Positions 37,401-46,977 of a DNA stretch of 64,000 nt are shown piece after piece (position 1 is the stretch's first letter; every line of letters begins with the position of its first letter). The translations under genes and the position numbers were made by a program. Source of the DNA: Periconia sp. R9002 (taxonomy: Eukaryota; Ascomycota; Dothideomycetes; Pleosporales; Periconiaceae); NCBI GenBank assembly GCA_023627715.1, contig JAMAHW010000022.1, positions 310,001 through 374,000 of the forward strand, given 5' to 3'. The notes under the pieces are model-generated. The model saw only the letters and a list, made by a program, of their open reading frames with translations. It was not told where the DNA came from and searched no databases.

Positions 37401-39266
37401 AGCGTCCGCGTCAGTTAGAAGCGCTTTTGTATGGTCCTCAAACACAGAAACAAGAGTCTGTCGATCTGAATCGAATTGATTTTGATGAGCGGACGATGTC
37501 AAGTCTTCCTCTGTTTCAGGGTCTGAGACAGGTAGGGTGCCTCCAGCACGCAGAGCCTGGACAATATCCAGATAGCGGGCTGCAGTCGTTGCCAGGGGAC
37601 CGATACACCATGCATAATGCATCCGTATAAAGGAGGATGGTGTTTCGAGGTCTTTAGAGCCTCGGAGATATGGGTCTAGTCGAGGCAACACATATTCAGG
37701 TATTACGTACGCGTTGATCGGGGATACAACGTTGACCATGGCTAGGATCTGTGTCATTGTTCGTAAAGCCGCTACTTTTACCTGATCAGATTTGTCTTCT
37801 AGTAAAGATGCAGCGTATGGTACAACTCGGTCTAGTTTGGCTTCATCTGTGAGCCGTTCAGCGAAGGCTAAAAGCAGCTCTAAGCCTCGGAGTCGTGCTG
37901 ATGCCCTAGCTGTGCCTCGCAAACAAGAAGCGACGATAGTTAGAAAAATGAGATTGCCATCGTCTACAGATAAACTCGGCGTGGGTTTAGCCTGGTGCTG
38001 ATAATTTGGGATATCGATGCAAAGCGGGAAAAGTTTCGCGGTAGGTTTCGGGGGTGAGTGCTGGGGTCTGGAAGCTAGGCTGGTTTCGTTGTTCGACAAT
38101 AAATGTGAAATCTTATCAAAATCGCTGAAAACCTGTTCTATTCGTTCATCAGGTTCACCAAGATGTTCTGTCGCCGTAGTCACTGGCTTACGACCAGATG
38201 ACGAGTCTGTGATGGAATGCATGTATTGCTGGAGGAATCCATAAAAGTAATGTGGAAAGACTTTGCCTTGCCAATGTTCAAGATAATCTTCGGCTGACAT
38301 GCGGGAATTTGGATCGAGCTGTATCATGTGTGCGATAAGGTCTCGAACATCCTTGTCTTGAATCTTGCTCAGATGCGAATGGGTGGGATCATACTCTCCT
38401 TGTCGATATCTGAAGATTTGACTTAACGAGAATATGGGGGATTCAATGAAGAGCTCGGCTATGACACATCCAACGCTGAATATGTCCATGGCCCAAGTTA
38501 TGACCCCTTCACCTTGCGGTTGAACCTCGGGGCCGAGAAAACGCTCGGGGGCAAGGTAGCACGTACGGCGTCCAGACATGTCAAAGTAGAAAGAGAAATC
38601 GGCTGGGTTGTCCTCGGGTAAGTATGCTGGTTTGTAAGAGGCGGAAAAATCAGTGAGGTAGAGCCAGTTCCAGGACGTGACAAGTACGTTCTCAGTTTTG
38701 ATATCGCCATGATAAAGATTACGAGCGTGGCAATCTCGCACAGCGCAAAGCAGTTGGAATGAGAGCCACTTCTTCTCGATCTCCTCCAGGAACGGCCGGG
38801 TGCTGTAGAACATTAATAATATTCCTACTTTTGGTTCGATGTGCTTACCTCAGTCGGTCATACAGAGAACTGTGTATGTATTGACGGACAAGATAACCCC
38901 CAACCGCCGTCTCGATGATACGGTGGTAACCCAAGGCATTTGGCACATCTGCAAGTAGCTTTCGTTCCTCTGAATAATGTTAGATAGGACAAGAGGCTCG
39001 AGAAAATTTGGACTTTCTACATGATGAATACTAAAAAAAAGGAGGAACCAACCGGAGAGACGTTTAGCATAAACATCTAGATTGAACTGGGCATATGGCT
39101 TCATCACTACTCTTGTGACAACCAGCCCATCTCTGTGACGTGCTCGGACCGATTTCATGAACCGGGCAGCACCAAGGGATTTTTCATATTTCAGATCCGA
39201 GAGCTCCGGCACATCTATGTTGGCTGAGCCAGCCGAAAGCGTCGTGAGAGAGAAGCCTTGCCCCAT
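34437..39266 (-). CDS. VPS15: Vps15 protein kinase-like regulatory subunit of PI3-kinase complexes
   Basis: Vps15 anchors and activates Vps34 in autophagy and endosomal sorting complexes. Three exons (39053-39266, 38849-38969, 34437-38802) are separated by introns of 83 nt (GTTGGT...TCAG) and only 46 nt (GTAAGC...ACAG), giving about 1,566 aa. The N-terminus MGQGFSLTT is a textbook N-myristoylation site. The kinase domain has a degenerate glycine loop (EKSLGAARFMK), HGDIKTENVLV and LTDFSASYKP (DFS in place of DFG), as is usual for Vps15. Next come RRTCYLAPERF, a long HEAT-repeat middle (for example SFIRMHYAWCIGPLATTAAR), a Ser/Pro/Arg-rich linker and a C-terminal WD40 region with FITGSDDGTVKIWD, FITGGTGQGEVTVWDF and DWKVRYWD. 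The C-terminus ends VVYMFM. It is divergent from ALG2 with 352 bases between starts. Confidence 0.96.
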
Positions 39267-39618
39267 GGTGACAAACGATCTAGGCTATGTTATAGGTGCC
39301 TTCCGGAGGGCATGGTGAGGGTGTAATATATGGATGCTTTGCGGGGTTTTGCGCGTCGCGATTTATCGAACCATTATTGAATTAGTATCCGGCAAAACAG
39401 ATAATGGTGACGGGCTTGTAGAAGTGACTGCTTATATGCTTCAAACGTCGTTTGGAATCATGTGCAGTCGAGGTCATCCACCGTCGTTCACCAGCCACGT
39501 TCCTAGCTTTCGGAAGCTATTCCACAAAGGGGAAGGGCTGGATTCGGAGCCATGTTTTAACCCCACGTAAAACACGTATGCTTTGTCTTGAACGACAGCG
39601 CGATACTGCCATTTTGTT
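39267..39618. promoter_or_regulatory. shared divergent promoter region VPS15 / ALG2
   Basis: 352 bases separate the two divergent start codons, so both promoters must lie here. I see no clear TATA box or other named element. Confidence 0.6.
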
Positions 39619-41100
39619 ATGGCCTCCAACAAGAAAGAAACCGTCGTGTTCTTCCACCCCGACCTGGGTATTGGTGGAGCCGAGCGCCTGGTCATCGATG
39701 CTGCGGTAGGCCTACAGAACCGCGGGCACAAAGTTACCATCTTCACGTCGCACCGCGACACCCGACACTGCTTCGACGAAGCCCGCGATGGTAAGCCTCC
39801 TGCGATGCTTTGCAACTCCCGTCGCTTATATGTGGATACAAGGTAGCTGAGACTCTTTCCCTGACATAAAGGTACCCTCGACGTGCGCGTGCGCGGAAAC
39901 ACCATTATCCCTCCGACTATTCTGGGCCGTTTTAGCATCCTGTGCGCCATTCTCCGCCAGGTACATTTGATCCTCCAGATCGCACTATTCTCCAACGAAC
40001 TCGCGCTTCTTAAGCCCACCGCCTTTTTCGTCGATCAGCTTAGCGCTGGTATACCCCTCCTCCGCATACTTCAGTCCAAAGTCCGCATCATCTTCTACTG
40101 CCACTTTCCAGATAAATTGCTTGCGAAGAAGGGTGGGGTCTTGAAAACATTATATCGAGGGCCGTTCGATTGGTTGGAAAGCTGGAGCACGGGATGTAGC
40201 GATACGATCGTCGTGAATAGCAACTTCACGAAAGGTGTCTTCGCCGAAGCCTTCCCCAAACTGAAGTACCGGAAGCCCGGCGTAGTCTACCCCTGCGTTG
40301 ATACCCAGAGCGAAAGTCCTGTTGAAGAAGTCAAGCCTCTGTGGGAGAAGAAGAAGGTTCTGCTCAGTATTAACCGCTTCGAGAAGAAGAAAGATGTTGC
40401 GCTAGCCATCAAAGCGTTTGCAGGTCTCTCGCCGCAGGAGCGTAAAGATGCAAGGCTCGTCATCGCTGGTGGGTATGATCCTCGCATCGCGGAGAATCTC
40501 GCAACATATACCGAACTCTGCGAACTGGCGGACTCGCTCAAGCTAAAGCATGCCACCGCAAAGACTGTGGTCACTGCACAGGCAATTCCCGACAATATTG
40601 CCGTTCTCTTTCTTCATTCCGTACCTAATGCTTTCAAAGCTACGCTACTTTCGACATGCCGCTTGCTAGTCTACACCCCACGTAACGAGCATTTTGGCAT
40701 CGTCCCTCTGGAAGCCATGTTAGTGGGCACTCCTGTCCTCGCCGCGAATGAAGGTGGTCCTACCGAGACAGTCGTTAGTGGACAGACAGGGTGGTTGCGC
40801 GACGTGAGCAAGGTGCAAGATTGGACAGAGGTGATGCGCATCGCACTCGAAGACGGTGAGGGCGAAGAGCGGTTAAAGGAAATGGGCAAATGGGGTCGTG
40901 AGAGGGTCATGTCCCTGTTCTCAAAGGAAAAGATGGCTGAGACGTTAGAGACGGAGATTCAAGACATGGAAAAGAAGACTGTGCGGCCACCCGTGATGCC
41001 CTTTGAGGCTGCATTGCTAGCGGTTGCTGTGATGGGGGTTTTGGCTGCAATTACCATGTGGATCAGTGTTAAGCAAGTGCAAGAAGCTGCGAAGATATGA
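39619..41100 (+). CDS. ALG2: alpha-1,3/1,6-mannosyltransferase ALG2
   Basis: This GT4-family enzyme adds the second and third mannoses to the dolichol-linked oligosaccharide on the cytosolic face of the ER in N-glycosylation. There are two exons with an 81-nt intron (39791-39871, GTAAGC...AAAG, phase 1), giving 466 aa. The N-terminus has [19 protein letters not shown], the GGAER donor-binding loop typical of Alg2. Then come [34 protein letters not shown] and [20 protein letters not shown]. The GT4 E-x7-E site is [12 protein letters not shown], followed by [12 protein letters not shown]-terminal hydrophobic segment (from about residue 440, [17 protein letters not shown]) should anchor it to the membrane. 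Confidence 0.97.
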
Positions 41101-41576
41101 TACAGTGTGGCGAAAGCGCTTCTAATCATACAGTTCTCTTGTAGTTTTCCACACATTAAATATAGTACACCCTTCGCAGCAACGCTCGCACAAGTCGCAC
41201 CACTAGCTTCTAATGTTCGCAATTCCACTATTCGGGTTTCTTTGAAGACATAGCGCGATAGATTTCTTAATCTATACGAATAGCACACATGTATACTGAG
41301 TTTTCCGGCGAAAAATTTCCTATGAAACCGCAGACCTCAAATGTCACACGTCACGACCTTTTGCATGACAGCCACAGCCACAGTCTGCCCAGGTGAACAA
41401 ACCGGTCAGCCAGTAAGAAACTAGGCTGGAATCTAGCCCGTGGTTGTTCTGCAGCGCCCTAAAATAGGCGGGACGAAATGTGGGGTCGTTTGCCGTAAAA
41501 CACTTTTCACACCACCCCCCGGTCAAAAAATAAGTATATAAGTTCAATAGAAGCTCGCTCTTTCAATAAAAAGCCG
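41101..41576. other. ALG2 3' flank
   Basis: This AT-rich intergenic DNA lies between ALG2 and tRNA-Gln. No coding or structural signal is recognised. Confidence 0.5.
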
Positions 41577-41710
41577 TCTCGATTAGTGTAGTGGTCATCA
41601 CACTGGATTTTGAAGCTCATAGCCGATTTCTTCGCCCTTAAAAAGGTAAATTTCGGATGTGTCTCAAAATTCATCTTCCAGTAACCCCGGTTCGAATCCG
41701 GGATCGAGAT
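41577..41710 (+). tRNA. tRNA-Gln(TTG) with a 62-nt intron
   Basis: The acceptor stem TCTCGAT pairs with ATCGAGA. The D arm is around GTGTAGTGGTCATCAC, the anticodon stem CTGGA (41603-41607) with TCCAG (41677-41681), and the T arm CCCGG-TTCGAAT-CCGGG. The anticodon TTG is at 41610-41612. The intron occupies 41614-41675, after base 37, leaving a 72-nt mature tRNA of normal size. The intron can fold into a hairpin (CCTT at 41636-41639 with AAGG at 41643-41646, extended by CCGA/TCGG). It reads CAA codons. Confidence 0.93.
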
Positions 41711-42924
41711 CAAGTTCTTTTTTGCAATTTGACTTTCTTTTTGCAAACTGCGCCTTCTTTTCTATTTGGAAACTTAATTTCACGTCAATCGAACGTGTTT
41801 TGATTTGTATAGGTGCTTGAACGTACCAAGTGTAGTAGAAGCAAGTAGACATGTATTCACCTCAAACAATGCAGTGAAATTGTACATATTATACCAGCAT
41901 GCCGGCCTAATCAAGTACACAACCACTATACAACAACCTCTATCTCTCTTTTGGCCTCTAAAGACTGCATCTATGGCGCTGGGGTAAGTATACATTCGTT
42001 TTTTTTAAAGTGCTTATCAGGATTTGCGAGGCACCTAGCGATGGGCCTGTCCACCTGTTCCAAACGACGAACAGCAGGTGACTGATTGTATTAGAATCAA
42101 AGGTCAAACAGAACGAAAGCAACTGGATGAAGGCAAACTACACGCAAGATAAATAGAGGTTCGATTAATCCCTCCTTCCAGTAGTTCAACAGTGAAAATG
42201 TTCTTAACGAAGTTTTGTGAATAGCCTACCTTAGCCCTCAACAACAAACAGCGCTGGGTCTTATAGATTACAAGCCTAGCTAAAAGATTGCGAGAGCGAG
42301 GACGTAAAGGGAAAAACTCTCTACGAATAGAGCGACACAAACGTCTTCTCGATATGCCCTTCTTACGTGCCTGTTTTCCGCTTTACCGCATTCAAGTCTA
42401 CCATATAATCTCAATTCCATGAAGCCTTCAGTGCTGCTAATTTTGTTCACCGCTGAATTGAAAAAAGTACTTAGTATGTAGTATGCATCGTACAATCGCC
42501 ATGGCTCGCTTTTAAGAGTAAAAGAAACAAAAAGAAACAAACAAAAACAACACGCGTTGTCGCGTAATCATCCTGGGGAAACAACGTCATAGACCTTGGA
42601 CCCTTTATTTCCCTACCCGTCCAACCACAAACCTCCACCCTTCCCTTTCACGCTCAAGCTCTCAAAATACAAAAATACACCTGTGTAGCTTGATATTACA
42701 CACATTTTCCAGCTCAATTATTCAGCTTTTATCGTTAAATCACCTGCATCACTGATATTTTCAAATTGCATCTTCCTCTGAATTCTCAAACATTCTACAT
42801 ACCAACGCCACACTTCCACCAACACCAACATAAACCCTCTCACAAAAACCACCTCCCTCTTTTACAAACACCTTAATCCTTTCCATCCTTCCTCAATTCA
42901 TCCCCAAAAATAAAACACGCCACC
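41711..42924. other. intergenic region upstream of the DUF4385-type gene
   Basis: AT-rich DNA is followed, from about 42.6 kb, by a C/A/T-rich leader (CACCAACACC-type runs) directly before the next start codon. No gene is seen. Confidence 0.5.
41718..41723 (+). terminator. Pol III oligo-T terminator of tRNA-Gln
   Basis: A run of six T residues starts eight bases beyond the tRNA 3' end. Confidence 0.75.
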
Positions 42925-43794
42925 ATGCCCCCCTCTCCCTCTCCAACACCACCACTGTCATCAACCAACATCTCCAAAGCCCACAAACTCTCATACCGCA
43001 TCGGCCGGGGCGAAACGGGCGTGCTGAGCTTCGAGCCATACAAATCCGAGATCCTACCGCTGTGGCGGTTCAAGACGGCCAAGATCGCGGCCGAGAGCGC
43101 CACAAACATACAGCGGAAGTGCGATGAGTATGAGAAGAGGGATGACTGGGTGGGGATGGATATGTGTAGGAAGTTTCTACAGATGGTGAGTTCATAGCTT
43201 TTCCATCTTTATTTCCTTCTTTCTTTTGGTTCCTGTTTGATTTTGATTTTGATTTTGATTTTGATTTTGATTTTGATTTTGATATGTGTTATGACTGGGA
43301 TGCATAGTTTACTTTTCTTCTTTTCTCTTTCTGTTCTTGAACTAGACCTACACATATATAGCTAATCAACAGTCTACCCCTATCCCATCTTCCTCAAACA
43401 ACATCACCCATTCCACACTCCCGTCTCCCCACCCCACCTTCCCCCTCTCTAATCCACACCCCAGGGCATGACACGCGCAACCCGCTACGCCAACCGCCCC
43501 GGCGGCCGCAAATACGCCAAACCCAAACCCTCGACCTCTTCCACCACCTCTTCCTCCTCCCCCCCACCAACCCTCCTCCCAAAATCAACCTCCCATCCAG
43601 ACCACGCCGAAAAGCTAAAAGCAGCAGCCATCTTCCGCGCCGCGTGGGAAGAGGTGAAGAGCAGGGAGACGTATGTGCAGGGCAAGGAGCGGTTTTTGGA
43701 CGAGCAGAGGGCGTGGGAGAGTGAGAAGAAAATGAGGGGGATTGTGGAGAGGGGGGCGGGTGGGGGGAGGGGAAAGGGGAAGGGAAGGAGGTGA
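42925..43794 (+). CDS. DUF4385-type small cytoplasmic protein
   Basis: The function is unknown. Two exons (42925-43185, 43465-43794) are joined across a 279-nt phase-0 intron (GTGAGT...CCCCAG), giving 196 aa. The conserved core is SYRIGRGETGVLSFEPYKSE, ILPLWRFKT, IAAESATNIQRKCDEY, RDDWVGMDMCRKFLQM and, across the junction, GMTRATRYANRPGGRKYAK. I recognise this as the DUF4385 domain, also known from bacteria, where R-x-G-x-GEQGVL, EPYKSEILP-WRFKTP and DDFVGMDMARKFLQMG are hallmarks. After it lie a Ser/Pro-rich insert, a charged helix (HAEKLKAAAIFRAAWEEVKS) and a Gly/Arg/Lys tail (GGGRGKGKGRR). The intron carries a TTTTGA microsatellite. The family assignment is from memory of motifs. Confidence 0.85.
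43236..43282. repeat. TTTTGA hexanucleotide microsatellite in an intron
   Basis: Nearly eight tandem TTTTGA units lie inside the intron of the DUF4385-type gene. A length change here would not alter the protein. Confidence 0.9.
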
Positions 43795-46082
43795 GGATAT
43801 ATGTTTTTTTTTATTGATGAACTCCCGCCTCAAGAAAAACAAGAGCCAAAAGTAAGAAACTAAAAAAGGCGGAGGATCTATGTATATGTATGTATGATCT
43901 TTATGAAGATAGGCCCTTGAAATAGCACGAATACTACCTAGGCTGCCTGCCTAGGTTCAGTTCAAAAAAGTGGTTTAAAAGGTGTTCAGACAAATTTTAT
44001 AATAAAAAAAGCTAAAAAGTTTGGGTTTAAAGGAATGTCGTTATATGACCTTGTAGCACACGCAGTGCTTTGTATCCATCATACCCTTTTCTTTACCGTT
44101 CTAGAACATAGAAATAAAATAGAAATATGTAGCATGATTAGCTATACCACCTATCGCGCTCTGTGTCTCTCATACACAGACACACACACGCAACCATACC
44201 AAAAACTCCCAAAATTCTTCCATATATCATTTCTTAACCCATTCCGGTCGACCTTGGAAAACATCCATCCATCCATTAATCAATATCAAGCCACGTACGT
44301 GTGCTTTTTTATTTTCCTCTTTCCTATCTACCCATCCGTCCATCCATATATGAATCTAACCCGTCTCGCCCTCTCTTTTTTCAGCTAGAAAAACTCCGTT
44401 TTACCACTTTAGCTTCCACAATTTCTCCCTCTCTCTTGCGCACCTAGCTCACATACGTATTTCGAGTAGATAGTCTCGCCATCTCACCATCTCCCAAATT
44501 AACCCTTCTACATATACAGTCTTCCAAACAACACCTCTCTCCCCCCAACCCAAGCCAAGCCAACCCACATCGGTGACCGAACAAATATAAATAAACTCCC
44601 CTTCTCCTACACCAGTCGTAAACACTGCCCAGACCACAAGAAAACCAACCTGCTTACACGAACAACCCAAAAAAGGGTCCAAGTACCACACACATACATC
44701 CATACATGTAAGCTTACATTACCCCCTTCCCACCTTTCCCCCTTCCCCCTTCTGTCTCACACACACTCTCTCTCTCACTCACACACAAATCCCCCCCGCA
44801 TTTTCGTCCTCCAGTCTCACACAATACACAGTCAGTCGCAAGCAAGCAAAGCAAGCCACCTGTCTCCGCCCCCTCTGGCCCCCCGGCCCCCACCCACCCA
44901 CCTACCATCTCCCTCTCTATACGAAGTCTCTGTGTTTTGAGTTGCGAGTTGCGAGTTGTGAGAGAGTGGCGTACGGACAGTGTGCGTCAAGTGCTTATCC
45001 ACTCACTCACTCACTTACTCAACTCCTTGACACCACGAGTTCGATCGGTTACCTAGTCCTCTCCGCTGAGTCGGGTTGGGTTCAAAGACGAGACGGGGCA
45101 TAGGTGTGAAGGAAGTAAGAAAGTAAACAAGGCCTTCCATACCTATGTACCTCGTGCCGTTCCGTTCCCCTCCCTTTCTGAGTCAAGTTGATTAGTTGGT
45201 CAGGCATGCCAGTCACACACTCAAAACAGAGAGATATACACACTTGTACGTAAATGCATGGTCGTCACAGAGGGATTTTTGGTCTTCTTTTTGAAATTTT
45301 GTGTAGAATTATTTTCATAGAAAGGGTAAGAATAGGTGATGATAAAAATGTAGGAAAGATGCAGGAGTGGGGGGCAAATGGCGGGGCAAGGTAAGGCGAT
45401 GAGCAAAAGGAAAGAAGATATAAGAAGAAAAAGATAATAAAATGGTACTAAGCTTGGATGTTGTCGTAGTCGCCGTCGTCGCGTGTGATGCGTACGTACG
45501 CAAACATTTGAAAAAAAAAAAAAGATAAAAACGAGGCATCGAGTCTGGAAACGAGCAACTCTGTTTTCGGATTCACCCCACCGCACCCCCAAAAGCCGCC
45601 CGGTACGAACAGGAAAATGGAAAAACCACAATTTACTAGAAATGCCAACGGAAGATGGAAGAGAGAGAACGAGGAAATCTGTAACAAGAGGAAAGTCTAG
45701 GTAGACGGAGAGGTGGGAATGAGCCACTGGCCAACTGAGAAAGAAGAAGAGAAGAAGAAAAGGGAAAAGTAGGACAAGGATCCAGTCATGGAGAATGCTT
45801 AGCACCGTGTCCGGGCACCGTACCCAGTAGCAAGCATGATACCCGTATGTAAACACCGAGCCCCAAAAAGCGAACCCAAAGACGAAATCGAAGAAGCGAA
45901 GTAAGGTCCCGAAGCGGGCCAAGTCGAGTTAAACTGCCAGTACATGCTAATGGTATCATTGTTTTCCTCCATCCCCGAGGCGCGGTCGCGGCATGTATAC
46001 GGTGGTTGGGCGGTGGCTCCGAGCAGCGACGGGTCGTCTCCCTGACTGTCCCCGTCCCATATGTGCACAACGTGGCCAGCTC
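43795..46082. other. gene-free region downstream of Ras
   Basis: About 2.3 kb lies between the DUF4385-type gene and the Ras stop codon. From 44.1 to 45.0 kb the + strand is C/A-rich; from 45.2 to 45.8 kb it is A/G-rich, which may be the Ras 3' UTR. A 233-codon minus-strand frame (45221-45922) is a Phe/Leu/Ser-rich product of that bias and is not called as a gene. Confidence 0.5.
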
Positions 46083-46977
46083 CTACATGACTACACATCC
46101 GCAGCATCCACCCTTCTTTTCCCCCTCCTCTCCGTCTCCGTGGCTGAAGCCGTTCATCTGGCCGCCGGTGCCTGGTGCGCCCGTGTATGATGACATTTCC
46201 TTGTTATACCTGCGGATCTCCCGTACGATGTCGTAGAATGCGTTGTCGACGTTGATGCGTGACTTGGCCGATGTCTCGATGAATTTGCAGCCGAATTGCC
46301 GTGCCAGGTTCTGGCCCTCTATTGAGATGGTTAGTAGGGAACGGATATAGCATAGCAAGACATGGCCACGCGTGGTTTGTGTAACCCAAGGGGAAATGGG
46401 ACCGAAACATGGGACGTACCTTGTGTTGACACCTCTCGCTGGCTCTCGAGATCGCACTTGTTGCCGACGACAATCATGGGGAAGTAGTCCTTGTCCTTGA
46501 CCCGAAGTATCTGTTGTTGGAAGGTCATGATTTCCTCGAAGCTCTGGCGGTTCTCTATCGAGTAGACGAGCAGGAAACCCTCGCCGGTCCGCATGTATTG
46601 TTCCCGCATGGCTGAGTATTCCTCCTGTCCGGCGGTATCGAGCACGTCGAGTAGGGCGACCTCATCATCGATGACACACTGCTTGCGGTACGAATCTGCC
46701 TCGTGTTACCAACCTGGGCGGCGCACGCGTCGGGTATGCGCATGGGGCGACTCACCTTCAATTGTGGGATCGTACTCGTCTACGAAATGGCTTTGGATGA
46801 GTTGAATGGTTAAACACGACTTTCCGACACCTCCACCACCGACTACTACGAGCTTGTACTCTCTCAGGAACTGTAGTGCACGTCAGTCAGCGAGATGGCC
46901 GGGGCGGGATGCAAGATGGATAGATGGTGGCGGTGGGGAGGGGAGCAGGAGAGGAGGCAACGAACCTTGGAAGCCAT
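46083..46977 (-). CDS. rasA: Ras small GTPase (RasA/Ras1 type)
   Basis: This membrane-bound molecular switch controls cAMP/PKA and MAPK signalling, germination and polarity. Four exons: 46966-46977 (only MASK), 46756-46870, 46420-46695 and 46083-46318. The introns are 95, 60 and 101 nt, and the protein is 212 aa, matching Aspergillus RasA in length. Key motifs are the P-loop GGGGVGKS (residues 12-19), effector region [28 protein letters not shown] (catalytic Gln present), NKCD, and ETSAKSR in place of the usual ETSAK-x. The hypervariable tail is Gly/Lys-rich and ends CCGCVVM: a CaaX box (CVVM) for farnesylation with upstream Cys residues for palmitoylation. The P-loop and the switch II Gln are wild type, so no activating change is visible. 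Confidence 0.97.

Noticed and set aside
45221..45922. 233-codon minus-strand open frame
   Set aside because: The product is dominated by Phe, Leu, Ser and His from T/C-rich DNA, has no domain pattern, and lies where the Ras 3' UTR should be.
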